Positions 40,247 through 53,505 are shown, numbered from the stretch's first letter. The stretch: DNA of 64,000 nt from Myoxocephalus aenaeus (GCA_038501785.1 JBAMJR010000013.1:2842501-2906500), one strand, 5' to 3'. Notes: a model not told the origin generated them from the sequence alone. Made by a program: numbers and translations.

Positions 40247-41424
40247 CTCTCTCCATCTTTCTCTCCATCCTTCTCCTACTCTCCATCTCTGCTCCCTCAT
40301 TCTCTTTGCATTGCTCCCTTGTTTCAACGTGAGGGCCATGTTGGTGAAGCCTTTCCCGGCCTTCTGTGTCAGCGAATTCTCGAACCACATCTGATAATAC
40401 AGCAGTGATTTAGACCCAAACAATCATGGGGAATTATGACAAGATATGGGAAATACAGAGACAAATAGTCAACTGCAAAATATATTTTCCTCCTAATAGT
40501 GTTCATTCACTCGCCATAATAGAGTGATGTATTTAAAGCCTTTCTGAAGTATGCTTGCCAATCTTGATATGCACTGAATAATTACCCATGGAAACACACA
40601 ATTACAGGGAGTTAAACAAGTTCATATTAATGAAAAGACAACAATATCTCTAGTTTTCTAAAACAAAGTAATCAGACAGAACGACTGCGTTACAGGCAGT
40701 TAGTCAGTCCATTATGGAGTGAGCTCAAACCGGGTACAACCCCACCGCGTGAACGAATGACATGGATGGTTTGTTTTATTGATGGCCAATTGAAGCATTA
40801 TGACCTCCACCAATGTAACATTTAATTATTACAAGCCGGCCCCACGGGGCAACACAGCACCGGGTTGAGTTGGGACGAAGGCTCCAGGCTAAACAATAAG
40901 TAATGCATTAGGAAACCTGGTCTCAGTCAGGATATACATGGTGGTGGACAACTTATTTAATAGCAAAAGTATATGAAGTCAATTCTATATATATATATAT
41001 ATATATATGCACAGAATATATATACTGAAGTTGTTGACTTTTTCCCCAAAAAAGCTGGACAAGAAATGTCTTCCCCTCTGTTTCAGACTGCCTGTCAAAC
41101 CCAGTCTTATAAACCAGTCCCGAGTGCATACCGGTGGGCCGGTCACCCCACTGCTATAGCTTCTCACACTGTGCATCGCTGTGAGCCTGTTTCATCATCC
41201 AGCACATCTCAGCAGAGACACTATGGAGGCAGACAGCTGGTCTTGAGTGGCCAATTATGTCCGTTTATCTCCCTTGCAGGCACAGCTGTGATCAAACGGA
41301 ATGAAGAAACAGGATCAAACAGCGAGGCTAAAAAATCATTCTTCCGTTCCGTTCCCTCTGCCTGTTTCTGTCTCTGCTACTTCCTCCCCCTTTACTTCCA
41401 TCCCTCCATACTGCCCCTCCCTCT

Positions 41425-41428
<4 letters not shown>

Positions 41429-41510
<82 letters not shown>
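41429..41510. repeat. compound (CT)n-(TA)n microsatellite
   Basis: A CT run (to 41463) passes directly into a TA run (41466-41510) of more than 20 units. Confidence 0.95.
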
Positions 41511-41516
<6 letters not shown>

Positions 41517-42639
41517 TTCTCTGTCTCACTATGCCTTGCTCATATCTCATATCTCCGCTCATATCTCCGGAGACAGCGCCGCAGAGGCATCTGTAAAAGT
41601 TCCATCCTCAGCCTGATGCTGAGCAGTGTGTGGGCTCCAGTGGCTCTCTGGTGCCTCAAAAGGGAGCTTGATCAAGTCCCGAGAACAAAATGAGGTATAT
41701 TGTCAGAAAAAAATAACAGAATGCCAAAGTCTAAGTCATGGAGAAAAGCAGAACTGCTTAGAGGGAAAGATTGTGGTCATGGTTTAAAAAAAGCAGTGAT
41801 GACTGGTGGGAGGTGGAAGAGAAACCCGGTTCCTGCTGTTGAAGTTAATCTCTTTGTGCTTTTACCCTGAGCGCCACGACTTCCTTTTGGATTTTTGCTG
41901 TTCAATAAAACCTCAGTCATACTTCCTTTGAGAGGAAATGTACACATTTTAAGCTGTTGATCAAATACAAGGTTGTTATTTGTCTGGATAAGAAAGTCGG
42001 TTCAGATTTGACATACAGTGCCAGCAGTTATCCATTATAAGTGAAGATGTAAACACTTTGAGGCCAAATCACCTCATGTTCACAGAGCATATCTTCTCAC
42101 ATCAGAGGTGAAGTGTGACGTAAAGAATGCCTGCACTGTTCTCTCTGTATGCTGTTTTCCTCAAAAACAACATTTGGCAGACAGGCCACTCAATCCAAGT
42201 CATGAGATCTGCAAAAAGCCTCAGCTAGGCTCCTGAATAAGCCCTAAATCAATCAAACCGAGAATGCAACCAACTTCTCCACAGCTGCCCTATCTCAATT
42301 CCCTCTTTTGTAAATTGTGTATCTCAAAGCAGGAAGTGGGCCTTGAGGAGAGATTATAAGAATTGATTCGGACAAGTAATGTATTTTTGTTGTTGTTGCA
42401 TCAACAGCTATGAGAAAACTAAAGAGATTGTTTTTGCTTCTAAATCCATGAAAGGAAGGAGAGTCACACCATGACGTAGCACTCACACGGTCTTTTCTTA
42501 AAGATTAGTTTAAGCTACAAACAGTCCTGGTTCCCTGCACACCTGTGGTCGGGCAACAGCAAGTATTGCTGCCCTGACAAGGAGTCGCCACGGCACAGAG
42601 ACGCTCAGGGCATTAAATGAGTTTTCTGGTGTTCGCCCT

Positions 42640-42870
42640 GTGCGTAAAGATCGTTCGCATTACGCACACATCACGTTCAACGACCTCCGTTAAACGCATC
42701 AGACCCCGCGCAATGAGCGCACGCCTTTGCCTCGCCACAATGCAGCTCCAAACCCCACCGCGCGCACGGACTTGGGAAGCCGGGACCTCCGCAGCCTCGG
42801 ACCCCTCGCGCGTCTGGAGCGCCGCTGACCGGAACCCGGGCGGATTCACCTCTTCGCGCAACCGATATAA
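42640..42870. promoter_or_regulatory. CpG-rich segment in nrp2 intron 1
   Basis: This stretch, about 0.8 kb downstream of exon 1, is far richer in G+C and CpG than its surroundings (for example CCCCGCGCAATGAGCGCACG and CCTCGCGCGTCTGGAGCGCC). It may be the downstream part of the promoter CpG island or an alternative promoter. No convincing coding frame was recognised. Confidence 0.45.
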
Positions 42871-43642
42871 GATTCAAAAGGGTTGCCCTGTTGCACGAAG
42901 CCGACTGCCTCGAGGGGGTCTTTCAGGGAAGACTACATCACAGTGAGATAAAAACCAGCGCGATAAACACCCTCTTACGGACCACTGGCACTGGCGTTAT
43001 AGTCCCGATATGAATAGTGCTAGAACACCCGTGATAGTTCATCATTGAACAGTCATTGATTCAACTGAAGATAAAATCAACAACATGTGTTTAAGATATT
43101 TACGACACAAGACAACGTCCCTCAGTTATTAATAAACTTGTTTTTATGACGGAGTGAAACCAGCAGTGGAGAAGGACGATGAGAACGCTGTGGTTGTTGG
43201 AAAGTTGTCAAATATCTATCCGAAAATGAATTTAGCGTTTTGTTGGATTAAAAAATAAATACAGATTTAGTTAACGGTGATGATTAATTACATGTTCTTT
43301 ACTTTCGGGTTACCTCTCCACCTCCGGTGCCGCCCGAGCGGGATGGGTCAATGCTGGAGAGTTAAAACAAGACTTCTCCCTCTGCACCGTGATGATCAGC
43401 GCAGTATTTGAACGCGAGTGAAGGCTATAAGCTTCAAATGCGTGTTCATTTTTACATGCATTACGCATTTTGGTTTGACGGAGAAACACCACATCTCTAA
43501 TGTGCTTCATAGAGTCCATGCGTGTGATGTGGACTGGGAAAAGGTTCCCTTAAAAAGAAAGAAAGAAAAAGCGGTTTAATTCCCATGTAACACCTACGTG
43601 TGAGCGTGTGATCTGAGCGGGCAGCGCAAGTGTCAAACTCAC

Positions 43643-43718
43643 CTCCGTCCTCTGCTCTGACCGCTGAAGGCAAGAGAACAGCCAGTAAACATCCACAAAG
43701 CCAAATGAATAAATCCAT
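43643..43718 (-). CDS. nrp2: nrp2 coding exon 1: start codon and signal peptide
   Basis: This exon codes for 25 residues plus one base: a short polar start (MDLF), a hydrophobic core rich in Leu, and an AVRA end that suits signal peptidase, leaving mature EDGAPEPCGG after splicing. The ATG has A at -3 and G at +4, a strong Kozak context. It is the first in-frame ATG; the frame stays open about 108 codons upstream but holds no other ATG. The donor is GGAG|GTGAGT. Phase 1 joins exon 2 to make the Ala codon GCG. Human NRP2 likewise starts with a short signal peptide ahead of a Pro/Cys-Gly-Gly CUB1 start. Confidence 0.93.
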
Positions 43719-44029
43719 CTTTCCCCCTCGGATATGGAGAAAAAAACACCTCTTCTCTTCCTCTGTGGGTTTAGTCTGTATATCGGAGTCAACGCTGCAG
43801 TCCAGAGTCCTCTTGTCTTCTTCCTTTCCACACTTCTTTATTTCTTTGAAGCGCAAACACAAGTCGTGGCCAAAATCCTCCACGAATGCCAGATCGCGTC
43901 CACCGGGCTCTCCAAGAATATCGCCCTGGTTAAACACTATTTGTGCGAGAATTGTCAACTTGTGCTTCTTCTTAAAATAGAAAATAAAAAACTTATTTTG
44001 CGCAAATTGAGCGGATACCAGCGCAATAT

Positions 44030-44065
44030 CTACTCTGAACACATCTTCAGAGCCTCGCGATCCAT
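44030..44065 (-). CDS. short upstream ORF in the probable nrp2 leader
   Basis: ATG at 44065-44063 in a strong context (G at -3, G at +4) opens an 11-codon frame, MDREALKMCSE, with a second in-frame ATG, closed by TAG at 44032-44030. It ends about 310 nt before the nrp2 ATG. If included in the mRNA it could reduce or time initiation at nrp2. Conservation is unknown. Confidence 0.3.
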   Translation of the reverse strand: MDREALKMCSE

Positions 44066-44533
44066 CGCCGTGCGCACAGTGTCACAGCGCGCGTGGGAAT
44101 AAAAAGCTCGCTGACAGACAAAATCATGAATTTAAAAAACAAAAGTAGAAATCACTGGTTGAAACCACCAGGAACCAACAGAAGCATTTGCCAGAAGGCT
44201 TTCAGGTTTTGACAAAATAAAAATAAAGTGTTTCCTCTTCGTCTCGATAAAAAAATCCGAAAATCGTTTGCTCTGGTTCTCTCTCCAGAATTGAGCATGT
44301 ACGTGGTAAAAGCACATGTGATTAGGAAAGTGAAAACAAAAAATGGAGCATCCTCCTAATAAACTGTTTCGATAGCAGTCCGTTATTGCGCCTCAAAAAA
44401 ATAAAGAACACAAGATCTCTTCGAGGAGGCTCCGGCGTGCGTAAAACGGATCGGGAGAAAATAAACGTGCAGCCTCTCCGCTCTCCTGCGAACTGTGCGC
44501 TGCTTCGCTGAAACACGCTCTTGTATGCCCGCT

Positions 44534-44536
<3 letters not shown>

Positions 44537-44582
<46 letters not shown>
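44537..44582. repeat. (CT)n microsatellite in the probable nrp2 leader
   Basis: Perfect CT array on the plus strand, hence (GA)23 in the nrp2 sense direction, about 820 nt upstream of the start codon. Confidence 0.95.
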
Positions 44583-44584
<2 letters not shown>

Positions 44585-44770
44585 CTCTTTGACGTTCCGT
44601 GTATGTCTCTCTCCCTCCCTCTCTCTCGCTCCCTCTCCGGCAGTGCGCTCCTTCCCCTCTGCTCTCCGCCGGGTGTGTGGCAGCGAGCAGCACTGCTCAC
44701 TCAGTCCCCTGTCTCGGCGTGCGTGCTCGCCATGCGCGCGAGCTTGTATCGGATTACAGTAGGCACCTCG

Positions 44771-44786
44771 GCCCGCCTCCATATAG
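44771..44786 (-). promoter_or_regulatory. possible nrp2 core promoter (TATA-like motif plus GC box)
   Basis: Reading the minus strand, CTATATGGAGGCGGGC combines a TATA-like hexamer with a GC box, followed by CpG-rich DNA down to about 44640. It lies about 1.05 kb upstream of the nrp2 ATG, in the right orientation. A TATA at this place would set a start near 44750. The match is short and could be chance. Confidence 0.3.
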
Positions 44787-45335
44787 CCCTCACTGATTAA
44801 AGAGCAGTTTCATCTCCCTCCCTCTCCCTCTCTCTCTTTGCCTCACCCTCTCTTACCTTCCTATATCTCTCACACTCTCTCCCTTTAATTCATTTATACT
44901 ATTATACCGCATGTCTCCCACTTTTTCCCACTACTGTCCTCCTATCTGGATAGTCTCTCCATATGCCTCTTTTATTCTCTCTTTTCTCCCTCTACCTTTT
45001 CTCTCTAATATGATAGAGAATAGAGGGAGGTGGTAAAAGGAAAAACCTGGAAAGAAGAGACCCACAGCACAGCTTTATGAGCTTTGTAGTGCTGGGAGCT
45101 TTAAATGGAACCTGTCACAGTGGAAAAGTGCAAACTGACCAAGTGATCAAAATGGAAAAGAATCGGATGAGTAACTTAGTTATCAAATACCTAAATTACT
45201 AATAATCTTTGATTTACAATGAAGATTAAAAACTTAATTTTCTTTTCTGTGAAAAACGTACTAGTCATGCAGTAAAAGCCATTGGGCAATAATGGCTGAG
45301 CACTTGGTTGCAAAAATGAACACACACCTTTTCGT

Positions 45336-45385
<50 letters not shown>

Positions 45386-47287
45386 TCACGCTTGTCTGCA
45401 GGACAGAGAAAAAGCTGTTTACCAAGGGCACGCGGGTCACTGGTCCATGGGATCTAAATAAGGGGAGAAAGACAGACAGCAACACAACGTGACACACACT
45501 CAAAGAAACAGGGTTGAAGGGCACATAGTCAAAGGGTAATTTAATTGAGGGAAAATGCATTTAAGTTGACTTTCTGTACCCTTTAACACTTTTACTTTAA
45601 AGCTGTGCTATATTCTTCCCTCTCTTTCTCAGCAGTGTACAGTAATACAGGGAAGATGTCTGTGGGAGGTGCATGGGTTTTAGGGCCCGTGGTCTGAAAA
45701 ACTAACCAAACCGTGGCTCTCGCTCGGCCTTCCCAGGACACACCCTGCGAACCCTCACACACAGATGCACACACACACATGTCGGCCATAATGACACAGC
45801 TGAAGTTGCCAGTGACCGCTCCGTGAAAATCACGTTGTGCACCGGGTTATCTTGTGGGAAGAAGAAAACCTTTTCAAACTTATTTTTCGTTTATGACAAG
45901 AAAATCACAGAATGCTGCTGCTTTTTTTATTTATTTTTTACAACACATGACAATTATTTACAGCCCTTTGAACTTTACTGACGCAAGCTTTCCTGAGAAC
46001 AAGCAATCTCATGTCACTGATCACTTACCGATCGGCTAAATCCTCATTTCCTGATCAGGTTTACGTTTACTGGCACAGGCCAGCGATCACCAGTATAGGC
46101 AGGTTAATCACTGGTCTCAGGTCAGTGACACGTGACACACACACACACACACACACACACAGGCACAGATACACACCATCAAACTGTCACTCAGATGTGT
46201 CCTAACATCTCTGGAGGTCTGAAGGTATTAAGTTCTTTTTTCCATGACAGGTCCGAGTGTGTGCTTGTGCGTGTATGTGCGAGTGTGTGTGTGTGTGAGA
46301 GAGAGAGAGTCACCCCACTCCTTCCTTGGGTCCCTTTAGTCGTTCGACCTCTGTAACCTGTCCTTCTCACCGCTCTCGCTCCCTTCTTCCTGTGTCTTTC
46401 CACTGAAACTAAACCCTTCCAGGCCAACTGGAACGTGTCAAGTGATGAGAGCGCAGAGCAATCGCATGCTAACGTCGACGTAACGTTCCACTCGAGCTGT
46501 TAGAAATGTCTTTTTTTGACCGATGGATGGAGAACAGGTAGACGCCCCCGCTCTGTAAGAAATCTCACAGCAAATCTCTGTTGGTACGTTTCTTTTAATC
46601 TTGAAAAGTAAAAAAAAAAAGAGTCCGCAACCACCTCTGAATCACTCTGAAGTCACACCAACCCACCACATGGACCCAAGCCTTCTGGACCTCTTCTGTC
46701 CAACGTGCAAACAGTATGTTGTGAAACTAGGATATGCTAATCCATGACACCTTTTCTGCTCGCCAAGCAGCGGACAGGGCTTTCCCAGAAGCCACCACTG
46801 ACATCACTGAGAATCTATTTTAGGGAGATGAGCAGAAATGCAAAAAAAGTGTTTCTAACTCTTGAAAACCACCTGCAGCAATAGTACATCACTATAGCAT
46901 GTTATGGTGAATTTGGAGTACTTTGTTTATGTGATGTCACGCTTATCAAATATCTTAACTTTTGTAGTTGTATTATTGTAGTAGTGTAGTAGAATTGACC
47001 AATCACGTTTGGTTGCATGCAGGTAGACGGTCCATCTGGAGAGCAAAAGAGGTGGAACCCATCGGCAATCGTCTGATGATGACGTCGCTTTTCATCAGTT
47101 TAAAATCAGCTGGTCAACAGGCTACAAGTCCAGTCCTGATCAGACTGCAGATACTTTGCACAGGAGAGGAGGTCTTATCCCGGATGTCCGCTGGAACAGC
47201 AGAAGCGTTGGCCGTTGCCTCCAGAGGCTCGATCGGCAATTAGAAAAGTAAAACACGAATGCATTCGAATTAAAAGGTTTTTGAGAG

Positions 47288-47290
<3 letters not shown>

Positions 47291-47372
<82 letters not shown>
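47291..47372. repeat. (GT)n microsatellite
   Basis: Perfect GT array of about 82 bp, upstream region. Confidence 0.95.
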
Positions 47373-47373
<1 letters not shown>

Positions 47374-48249
47374 GCAACAGAGCTGTGAAACCAGCAGAGG
47401 GTAAGGTGATCCTCGCTCTGCGTCAGGGGAAGAACTTGTCTTCTGGCCTGTCGTCAAGCACTACTGGCCCTGTCCACACCTCTCCAGCAGACTGCATCCT
47501 CTCTCTCTCTCTCTCTCCCTCTCTCCCTCTCTCCCTCTCCTGTTCAGTTGATTTGATGAAAGATTTGATTAACTCAATTCTTTCATTTCATTTCTTTTCT
47601 TCAGCACGATCCCTGTTGTGTTTCAGTCGTTTTTTTTGCCACCTGTCCAAGTCAAAGTTTTCCTTCCTTGTTCACTCATACCTCTTTTCATATCACATTT
47701 TCCATTTTCTTCCTTTTACCCATTTATTTGGCCTTTTCATTTCATTTCCTGTCTTCTCTTCTCTCCACACGTCGCCCTTCTCCACTCCCCTTTCCCCCCT
47801 TTCTGTCCCTCCAGGGGCTAAGTGGGTTTCACTTTCAGGAGTTCAGCAATGCAGACCGACTGCCTGCAGACCTGAGACCCCCCACGCATGAGGCTGTTTT
47901 TCTTTCTCGATAAAAAAAAAAATGAAGCAATATCAGTGTTTTTGTAAAGGGCCCCCGAAAGCAAATCTCCTCTAAAAGCCCCAGCACAATAAGGTCAGCC
48001 ATGGCCACTGGAAACAAAACACAAACTAATAAAAACCTCTATTTGACCAAATTCCAAAACTATACTGCAGTGACTAAAAACACTGACTTCAAATCTAAGG
48101 TCCACTCTGAACTTACAGTGAAAATAACTTCAAAACAAATCTTGAGGAATAGAAACTAAGCCATTTAGAACGGGAGGAGTCTTTGCAGGAAGTCACTGGT
48201 CAAGGAAAGACCTTCCTTGTTCGCCAAAATATGAGCTTTTAGGAGAAGC

Positions 48250-48320
48250 AAGTATTTATTTTTATTTTTATTTATTTAACCAGGAAAAGCCTCAGCAGTA
48301 GCACATTAAACAAAGTTTAC
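48250..48320 (+). mobile_element. possible retroelement tail
   Basis: TTTATTTATTTAACCAGGAA is a motif found repeatedly near the ends of dispersed fish repeats. No coding part is seen. Weak assignment. Confidence 0.3.
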
Positions 48321-48419
48321 AAAGTAATACAGCGAGGGATCAAAGCTAAATGACAGACAGGCTGAATATGAAATGTGACATAATAACCCCCCTGCTGTAC
48401 AGCGATCATACAGATGTAG

Positions 48420-48477
<58 letters not shown>

Positions 48478-49211
48478 ACGTATAGCTTCATCAGTTCAGC
48501 CGGCAATGAGGCTTAGTAATGTAAGTACCTCCAAAGCAATCACCAAAATGTTACCGGCCCGCCGAGGTTTCTCCCGATCCTCCCGATTACCACTTCACCC
48601 GGCGCGTCGCTGCCTCCATCCATCGATCTTTGGGGTTAATGGCACATGGAGAATGTGGAGCTCTCAGAGGAAGCAGCAGCTCCGCACCCATCGACCTCTC
48701 CTGACTCCTATGAATAAATGTTTGTGTATGTGTCCCCGTGTCAGACAGTTAAAAGATGTCTGCCTGGGCGCGTTGGTTGGAGGCTCTCTTTGGTGTATTT
48801 TACCAACGGGTGTGCGTTCCGGTCAACCTGTTGCCGTCTCCGGACTCCGGGGACGCTGCAGTAGCTGTTTTGTTTTTTTCTTCTTTCTTCCAGTTTTTCA
48901 ACACTGTCCAATTTCCTGTTCAAGATCTCTCCCAGCTCCCGATCCTGTTTCCTCTTCTATTCAAGTGTCATACATTTAGAGCAAAAGCAGAGTTCAGAAA
49001 AATCTAATCATTGGAAAAACAATATTCTGCATATTATCACACCCCGACAAAATACACATTTATATGTTTCACTCTTCACCTGCCAACGCATCTTACAAAC
49101 AGACACATAGAGTCAATATTGTGTGTGCATACATCACCCGTGGACTGACCGCATTTATCTGAAGCGCGACAGATATTTCATCTCCGGTGGAAATACTCAG
49201 TAATGCAAACG

Positions 49212-49218
49212 GACACAC

Positions 49219-49297
<79 letters not shown>

Positions 49298-49439
49298 CGT
49301 GGCCTCATCAATAAGCCATATTACTGAGCAGGTCTTACGGGAAGCGAGCCACAGTAAATTAGTATGTCAACAGTTAACATGGGCTGCACTGACATACTCA
49401 TTTACTGCAGGGGCAGAGCTGAGACATGCTTCACACACA

Positions 49440-49517
<78 letters not shown>
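49212..49517. repeat. two (AC)n arrays in the same orientation
   Basis: AC arrays at 49212-49294 and 49433-49517, separated by about 140 bp of unique sequence; a third shorter AC array follows at 49814-49855. Confidence 0.95.
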
Positions 49518-49518
<1 letters not shown>

Positions 49519-49814
49519 CTGAGAAGATTTACACATACGCAGAGATGCACACTTGCACAGCCTCAGAGATGAACGTGTGAAGAGAGACACACGCGGCGCT
49601 GACAACATACATGTTAACATTCTGTGCATTACCCTGCTGTGTGTACATTTGTGCGTTGTGTGTCGGTCGTCGGGTAGACATGTGCATGTGTGCGTTTCTG
49701 TGTGGGTGCACAACTAAGTGGTGATAATCACAGTACAGCCTGTGGAGACTGCAGGGAGTCCACTCAGCTATTAGCAAGGACACAGAGGTGCTAGAGAGAC
49801 AAATATATACACAG

Positions 49815-49859
<45 letters not shown>

Positions 49860-50179
49860 AGCACACTGATACATAGACACATACAAACAAGCAGTGTCCA
49901 GGGAGCCAGCGGGCTGTCAGAGCGGAGCAGAGTCGGTGAAAAATGTCTGCTCTTTCTAATAACTTTATCATGGAGCTTTATCTCCTAGCTCTCCATATCT
50001 TCTGCACGTCCCTTTTCCCTTTTTGTTCCCTCGATCATCGAACTCTCTTTTACCCTTTTTCTGCTTTGGTCCTGCGTTTTCTCTCAGTCTCTTTCATCCC
50101 GTGCCATTGTCTTGTCTCCCCTCTGTCTGACTTTCTCATTTATTGCTCTCTCTCTTACTTTCCCCCCTTGCCCCCCGCC

Positions 50180-50219
<40 letters not shown>

Positions 50220-52236
50220 GTTGTAGATAAGGATGTCCTCTCTGGATGTTTGACTCCACTGCTAGTGCAGCAGTTAGTAGCTTAGAGTTCCTCAGAGGAG
50301 AAATGACAGGTACTGCAAAGATGTCAAACTGAGTCTTCTAATTGAAATGTTACTGAGCTTTTGGAGGAGGTCTCAATATCAAAGTCTGTTTTCAAACGGG
50401 CCGCAATTAAACCTGGGCTCATACCGTAAGTGTTAATTATCTTGACATAGGACTAGATGTCACATTTATCGTACATCCTCACAGCTGTTGATGACACATT
50501 CAAATTGCTGTCGGCTTAACGGCGACCATAAGGAGATAAGATGAATCGTCGTTGAGCTTTGTTGTGAGGTTGTGTCGCATACCGCCGAGGCTCCTTTACT
50601 GCAACACTAATGTGTGAGTGCTTTTCTCCAGTGCTATCTTCAAGTCTTGTTTAAGATAATTAATAAAGACACTACATTGGCGAGCAGTAGGTTGTCTATT
50701 ATTGCATTATTGCAATAATAGGCTGTTCAGTTCTCAAAGCAGGACATCAACGTCAACATCAATATGCATTACAAAATAGAATACGAAAAGACAATATACT
50801 CATGGTGGCTACATAAAAGTGAATTTCTTGTATGTCTTGTTACAAATTAATTACATTTTGATACTGAATTTCTTTCATGCAAAGCTGTCACATGGGCTTT
50901 TTACACTTTTTCTAGATTGACTAGTAAAGTCTTTTCCTATTTAATTTTTGATGATGAAGATGAAGTTTAAATATAAAACATATTATTGCCTATATACACT
51001 TAAGTAAAACAGTAAAGTAAAACAGCAACTGCCTGCAAGCGGAGAAAAGCTTCTCCCGGTGTTCAAACGGGCCAAATGTGTTGTCAATATTGTGCGATTA
51101 GCGATGTCCAGGTGTGCAGAGGTGTGGACGTGGACGGAGCTTTCACTGTGAACTACTGAACCGCAGCTATCGCCTCAGCGGCTGCAACGAGAGGCATTGT
51201 GCTTCCAAAGGGGAGGTGGGAGTATAGGATGAAGTTCTGAACAACAACTGGGGCAGATAAGTGCAGATACCAGGGCTCTGTTTTCAGCAGCACTTCATGT
51301 TGAACTGATACAGCTGTCTTTTACACACTGGGACATGTGGGCTACCTGTAAAGGTGAACCTCTATGTTCTGCAGCCTGATCATCAATCTATCAAAGCCCA
51401 TGTCATACCACATGAAGCTTTTTGTACGGCGCCTTGTCCGATCTTCTTGTCTTTGACCACCTTAATCTTTAAGAGGTGCGAAAATCAAACAGGGCAAAAA
51501 CCTTCCATGAACCGGGTACAGGTTTAGTTATTTAAATATGCTATAACCGAGGTTTGGAGCATCTCTTTTGACTCTCAACAGCTCTCAACATGGCCGGCGG
51601 CTTGCAGCAACCGGTGTGAACAGCGCTTACAGTGAAAAATACAACAAATCTGAGGGGGAACTGGAGGTTGGAAGCTACGGTTCCACAATAATGCCCTCAG
51701 AGTGACGGTCAGCGACGTCAACAGAGCAAAGAGAAGCCGGGATTACAACACAGAGGGAGAGAGACCTCCTCCTCTGCTGAGGTAGACATTAACCCGTTAT
51801 ATATTTACAGGACATAGCTGTTTGTTGCTATATTAATGCTTTAAATATCACAAATAGCAGCTTTGAGGTTTTTATGATTCCAGCAGAACAACCCTCTTTA
51901 TGCAAATTTTAAATAAACAGGCACTAAGTGTGATGCCGGGAATTTGTTGTCCTTCTCCCTCTCGAGACTGACATTTTACAGTTGCATGGTTTCGTCGTGA
52001 GAGCCGAGGCACGGCGTTGAGCACCATCAGTCACTGATAAGACACGACAGCTTCAAGTAAAGAGAAGAAAGGCGGGACAGTAGAGAAACCCCCCTTCACA
52101 CCCACCCTATTGTTTTGTTCACTCTTTTATTATTCTAACTTCAGATCAGGTCACTAGTCACACCATTCTTCTCTATTTAAGGCACCAGCAATAGCATTTC
52201 AGTAATTGGAACTAACTGTACTTTAGTGTATGGGAA

Positions 52237-52238
<2 letters not shown>

Positions 52239-52311
<73 letters not shown>
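52239..52311. repeat. (AC)n microsatellite
   Basis: Perfect AC array of about 73 bp. Confidence 0.95.
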
Positions 52312-52314
<3 letters not shown>

Positions 52315-52834
52315 TTTTCACGAGCCACTACCTTCCAAATGCAGACAGTACAGTCGTGTATGGTGGTATTGTTAAAGAGAAACAAAAGACAGACCTGTTG
52401 ACGGTCAAGTCACTCAACTGAAACACTGGGAGTACAGTGGAGGACGGGTCACTGGTCACTAGTATGTAGTACACACACACGCACCCACACACACACTCAC
52501 ACACACACGCTTTCAATGACAGGCTGCAGACGCTCACATCCTTCACTGTTAATAACGACATGATCAATAACAACAGCCTCAGGGAGTGCATCCCTTCGGG
52601 CTGGGGAAAGCACAATAACGGTGGTTTTCTTTGCGGGGGAATGCCTTGTTGTCTTAGATGACACAAACTGATAGGATTATCAGCGCTGGCTTAATCACAC
52701 ACACAGCGCCAACACTCACACAAATGCGGAGACGGAGTGCTCTCTGATCATTGATAAGATGATGAGTCAAGAAACCTAACACTGATAAAAAATGGCCTCT
52801 AACCCCTCAGAGGGCTGATTACAAAGACTGCGTT

Positions 52835-52886
<52 letters not shown>

Positions 52887-53213
52887 ATGTTACAGCATAA
52901 AGCTCGTCCCTCTGTCTTTCCTCACTATTTTCTATCCTCCACATCACCTTTTAATGCTCCCTCATCCCACTTTCTTATAGGAGGTATATGACTCCACTGT
53001 TTCTCTGTCTTCTTCCTCACATGCATTCTCCCTCTACTCTTTCCTTCCTTCCTCCACTCCTTTCCTTGTTTTCTACATTCATACATTCATTTGTATTTAA
53101 ATGGAAGAGAGAGACAGCTTGCATTTCACTTCCTTGATACCTCTGTATGCTAACATTGACTTGAAGTGATCTGGCTGTTGTCTTAGCTTGTAATTAAGGG
53201 GAAACAATACTCA

Positions 53214-53249
<36 letters not shown>

Positions 53250-53433
53250 TAGAGACACACACAAAGAATGCATAATAGGGTTTCAATAAAGGAATTTAAC
53301 ACGGATAATTCAAAACACTTTTCAGCTTGTTTTATTTACCTGGGGAATATTAGGTGGAAAAAAATCATGTTCGGAATCATCATGTTGAACACAACCCATG
53401 TGCATGATAGGAATCGAGAAGGGAAATGCTCAG

Positions 53434-53434
<1 letters not shown>

Positions 53435-53501
<67 letters not shown>
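53435..53501. repeat. (AC)n microsatellite
   Basis: Perfect AC array of about 66 bp, 150 bp from the exon-like segment. Confidence 0.95.

Positions 53502-53505
<4 letters not shown>

Larger units (their letters stand above)
31835..43642 (-). other. nrp2: nrp2 intron 1
   Basis: About 11.8 kb. It holds a (GA)n array right at the exon 2 acceptor, AC arrays (32769-32801, 35467-35554), CT arrays (40207-40243, 41429-41463), TA arrays (40986-41008, 41466-41510), purine-rich DNA (36520-37190), two copies of the AACCCAAACCA-type repeat (35103-35165 reversed, 38365-38440) and the CpG-rich segment near exon 1. Stretches near 35820-36060, 37680-37870 and 40410-40870 are repeat-free and dense in homeodomain/POU-like words, so they may be regulatory. 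Confidence 0.75.
43719..44750 (-). other. nrp2: probable nrp2 5' leader
   Basis: This is sense-strand DNA between the promoter-like motifs and the start codon. No good acceptor or donor was noticed that would force an extra noncoding exon, so it may all be exon 1 leader. It contains a (GA)n tract (44537-44582) and a short upstream ORF (44030-44065). The frame of the main ATG is open far upstream, but without an ATG. Length and start point are inferred, not seen. Confidence 0.45.

Noticed and set aside
40973..41596. 207-codon plus-strand open frame
   Set aside because: Both ends are translated TA and CT microsatellites; the middle shows no recognisable protein.
42617..42946. 109-codon frame in the CpG-rich segment
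   Set aside because: Open mainly because of GC content; Arg/Ser/Thr-rich with no recognisable protein.
43550..43831. overlapping upstream frame across the nrp2 start
   Set aside because: Its apparent start is GTG, not ATG, so it is not a standard upstream ORF.
43719..44042. N-terminal extension of the nrp2 frame
   Set aside because: The frame is open, but begins only with non-ATG codons. MDLF is the first ATG, has a strong context and starts a normal signal peptide.
48350..48979. 209-codon plus-strand open frame
   Set aside because: It begins in a GT array and has no recognisable domain or splice structure.
51370..51800. possible repeat sharing ATCTATCAAAGCCC with 36257
   Set aside because: The shared word is only about 15 nt and the flanks do not match.
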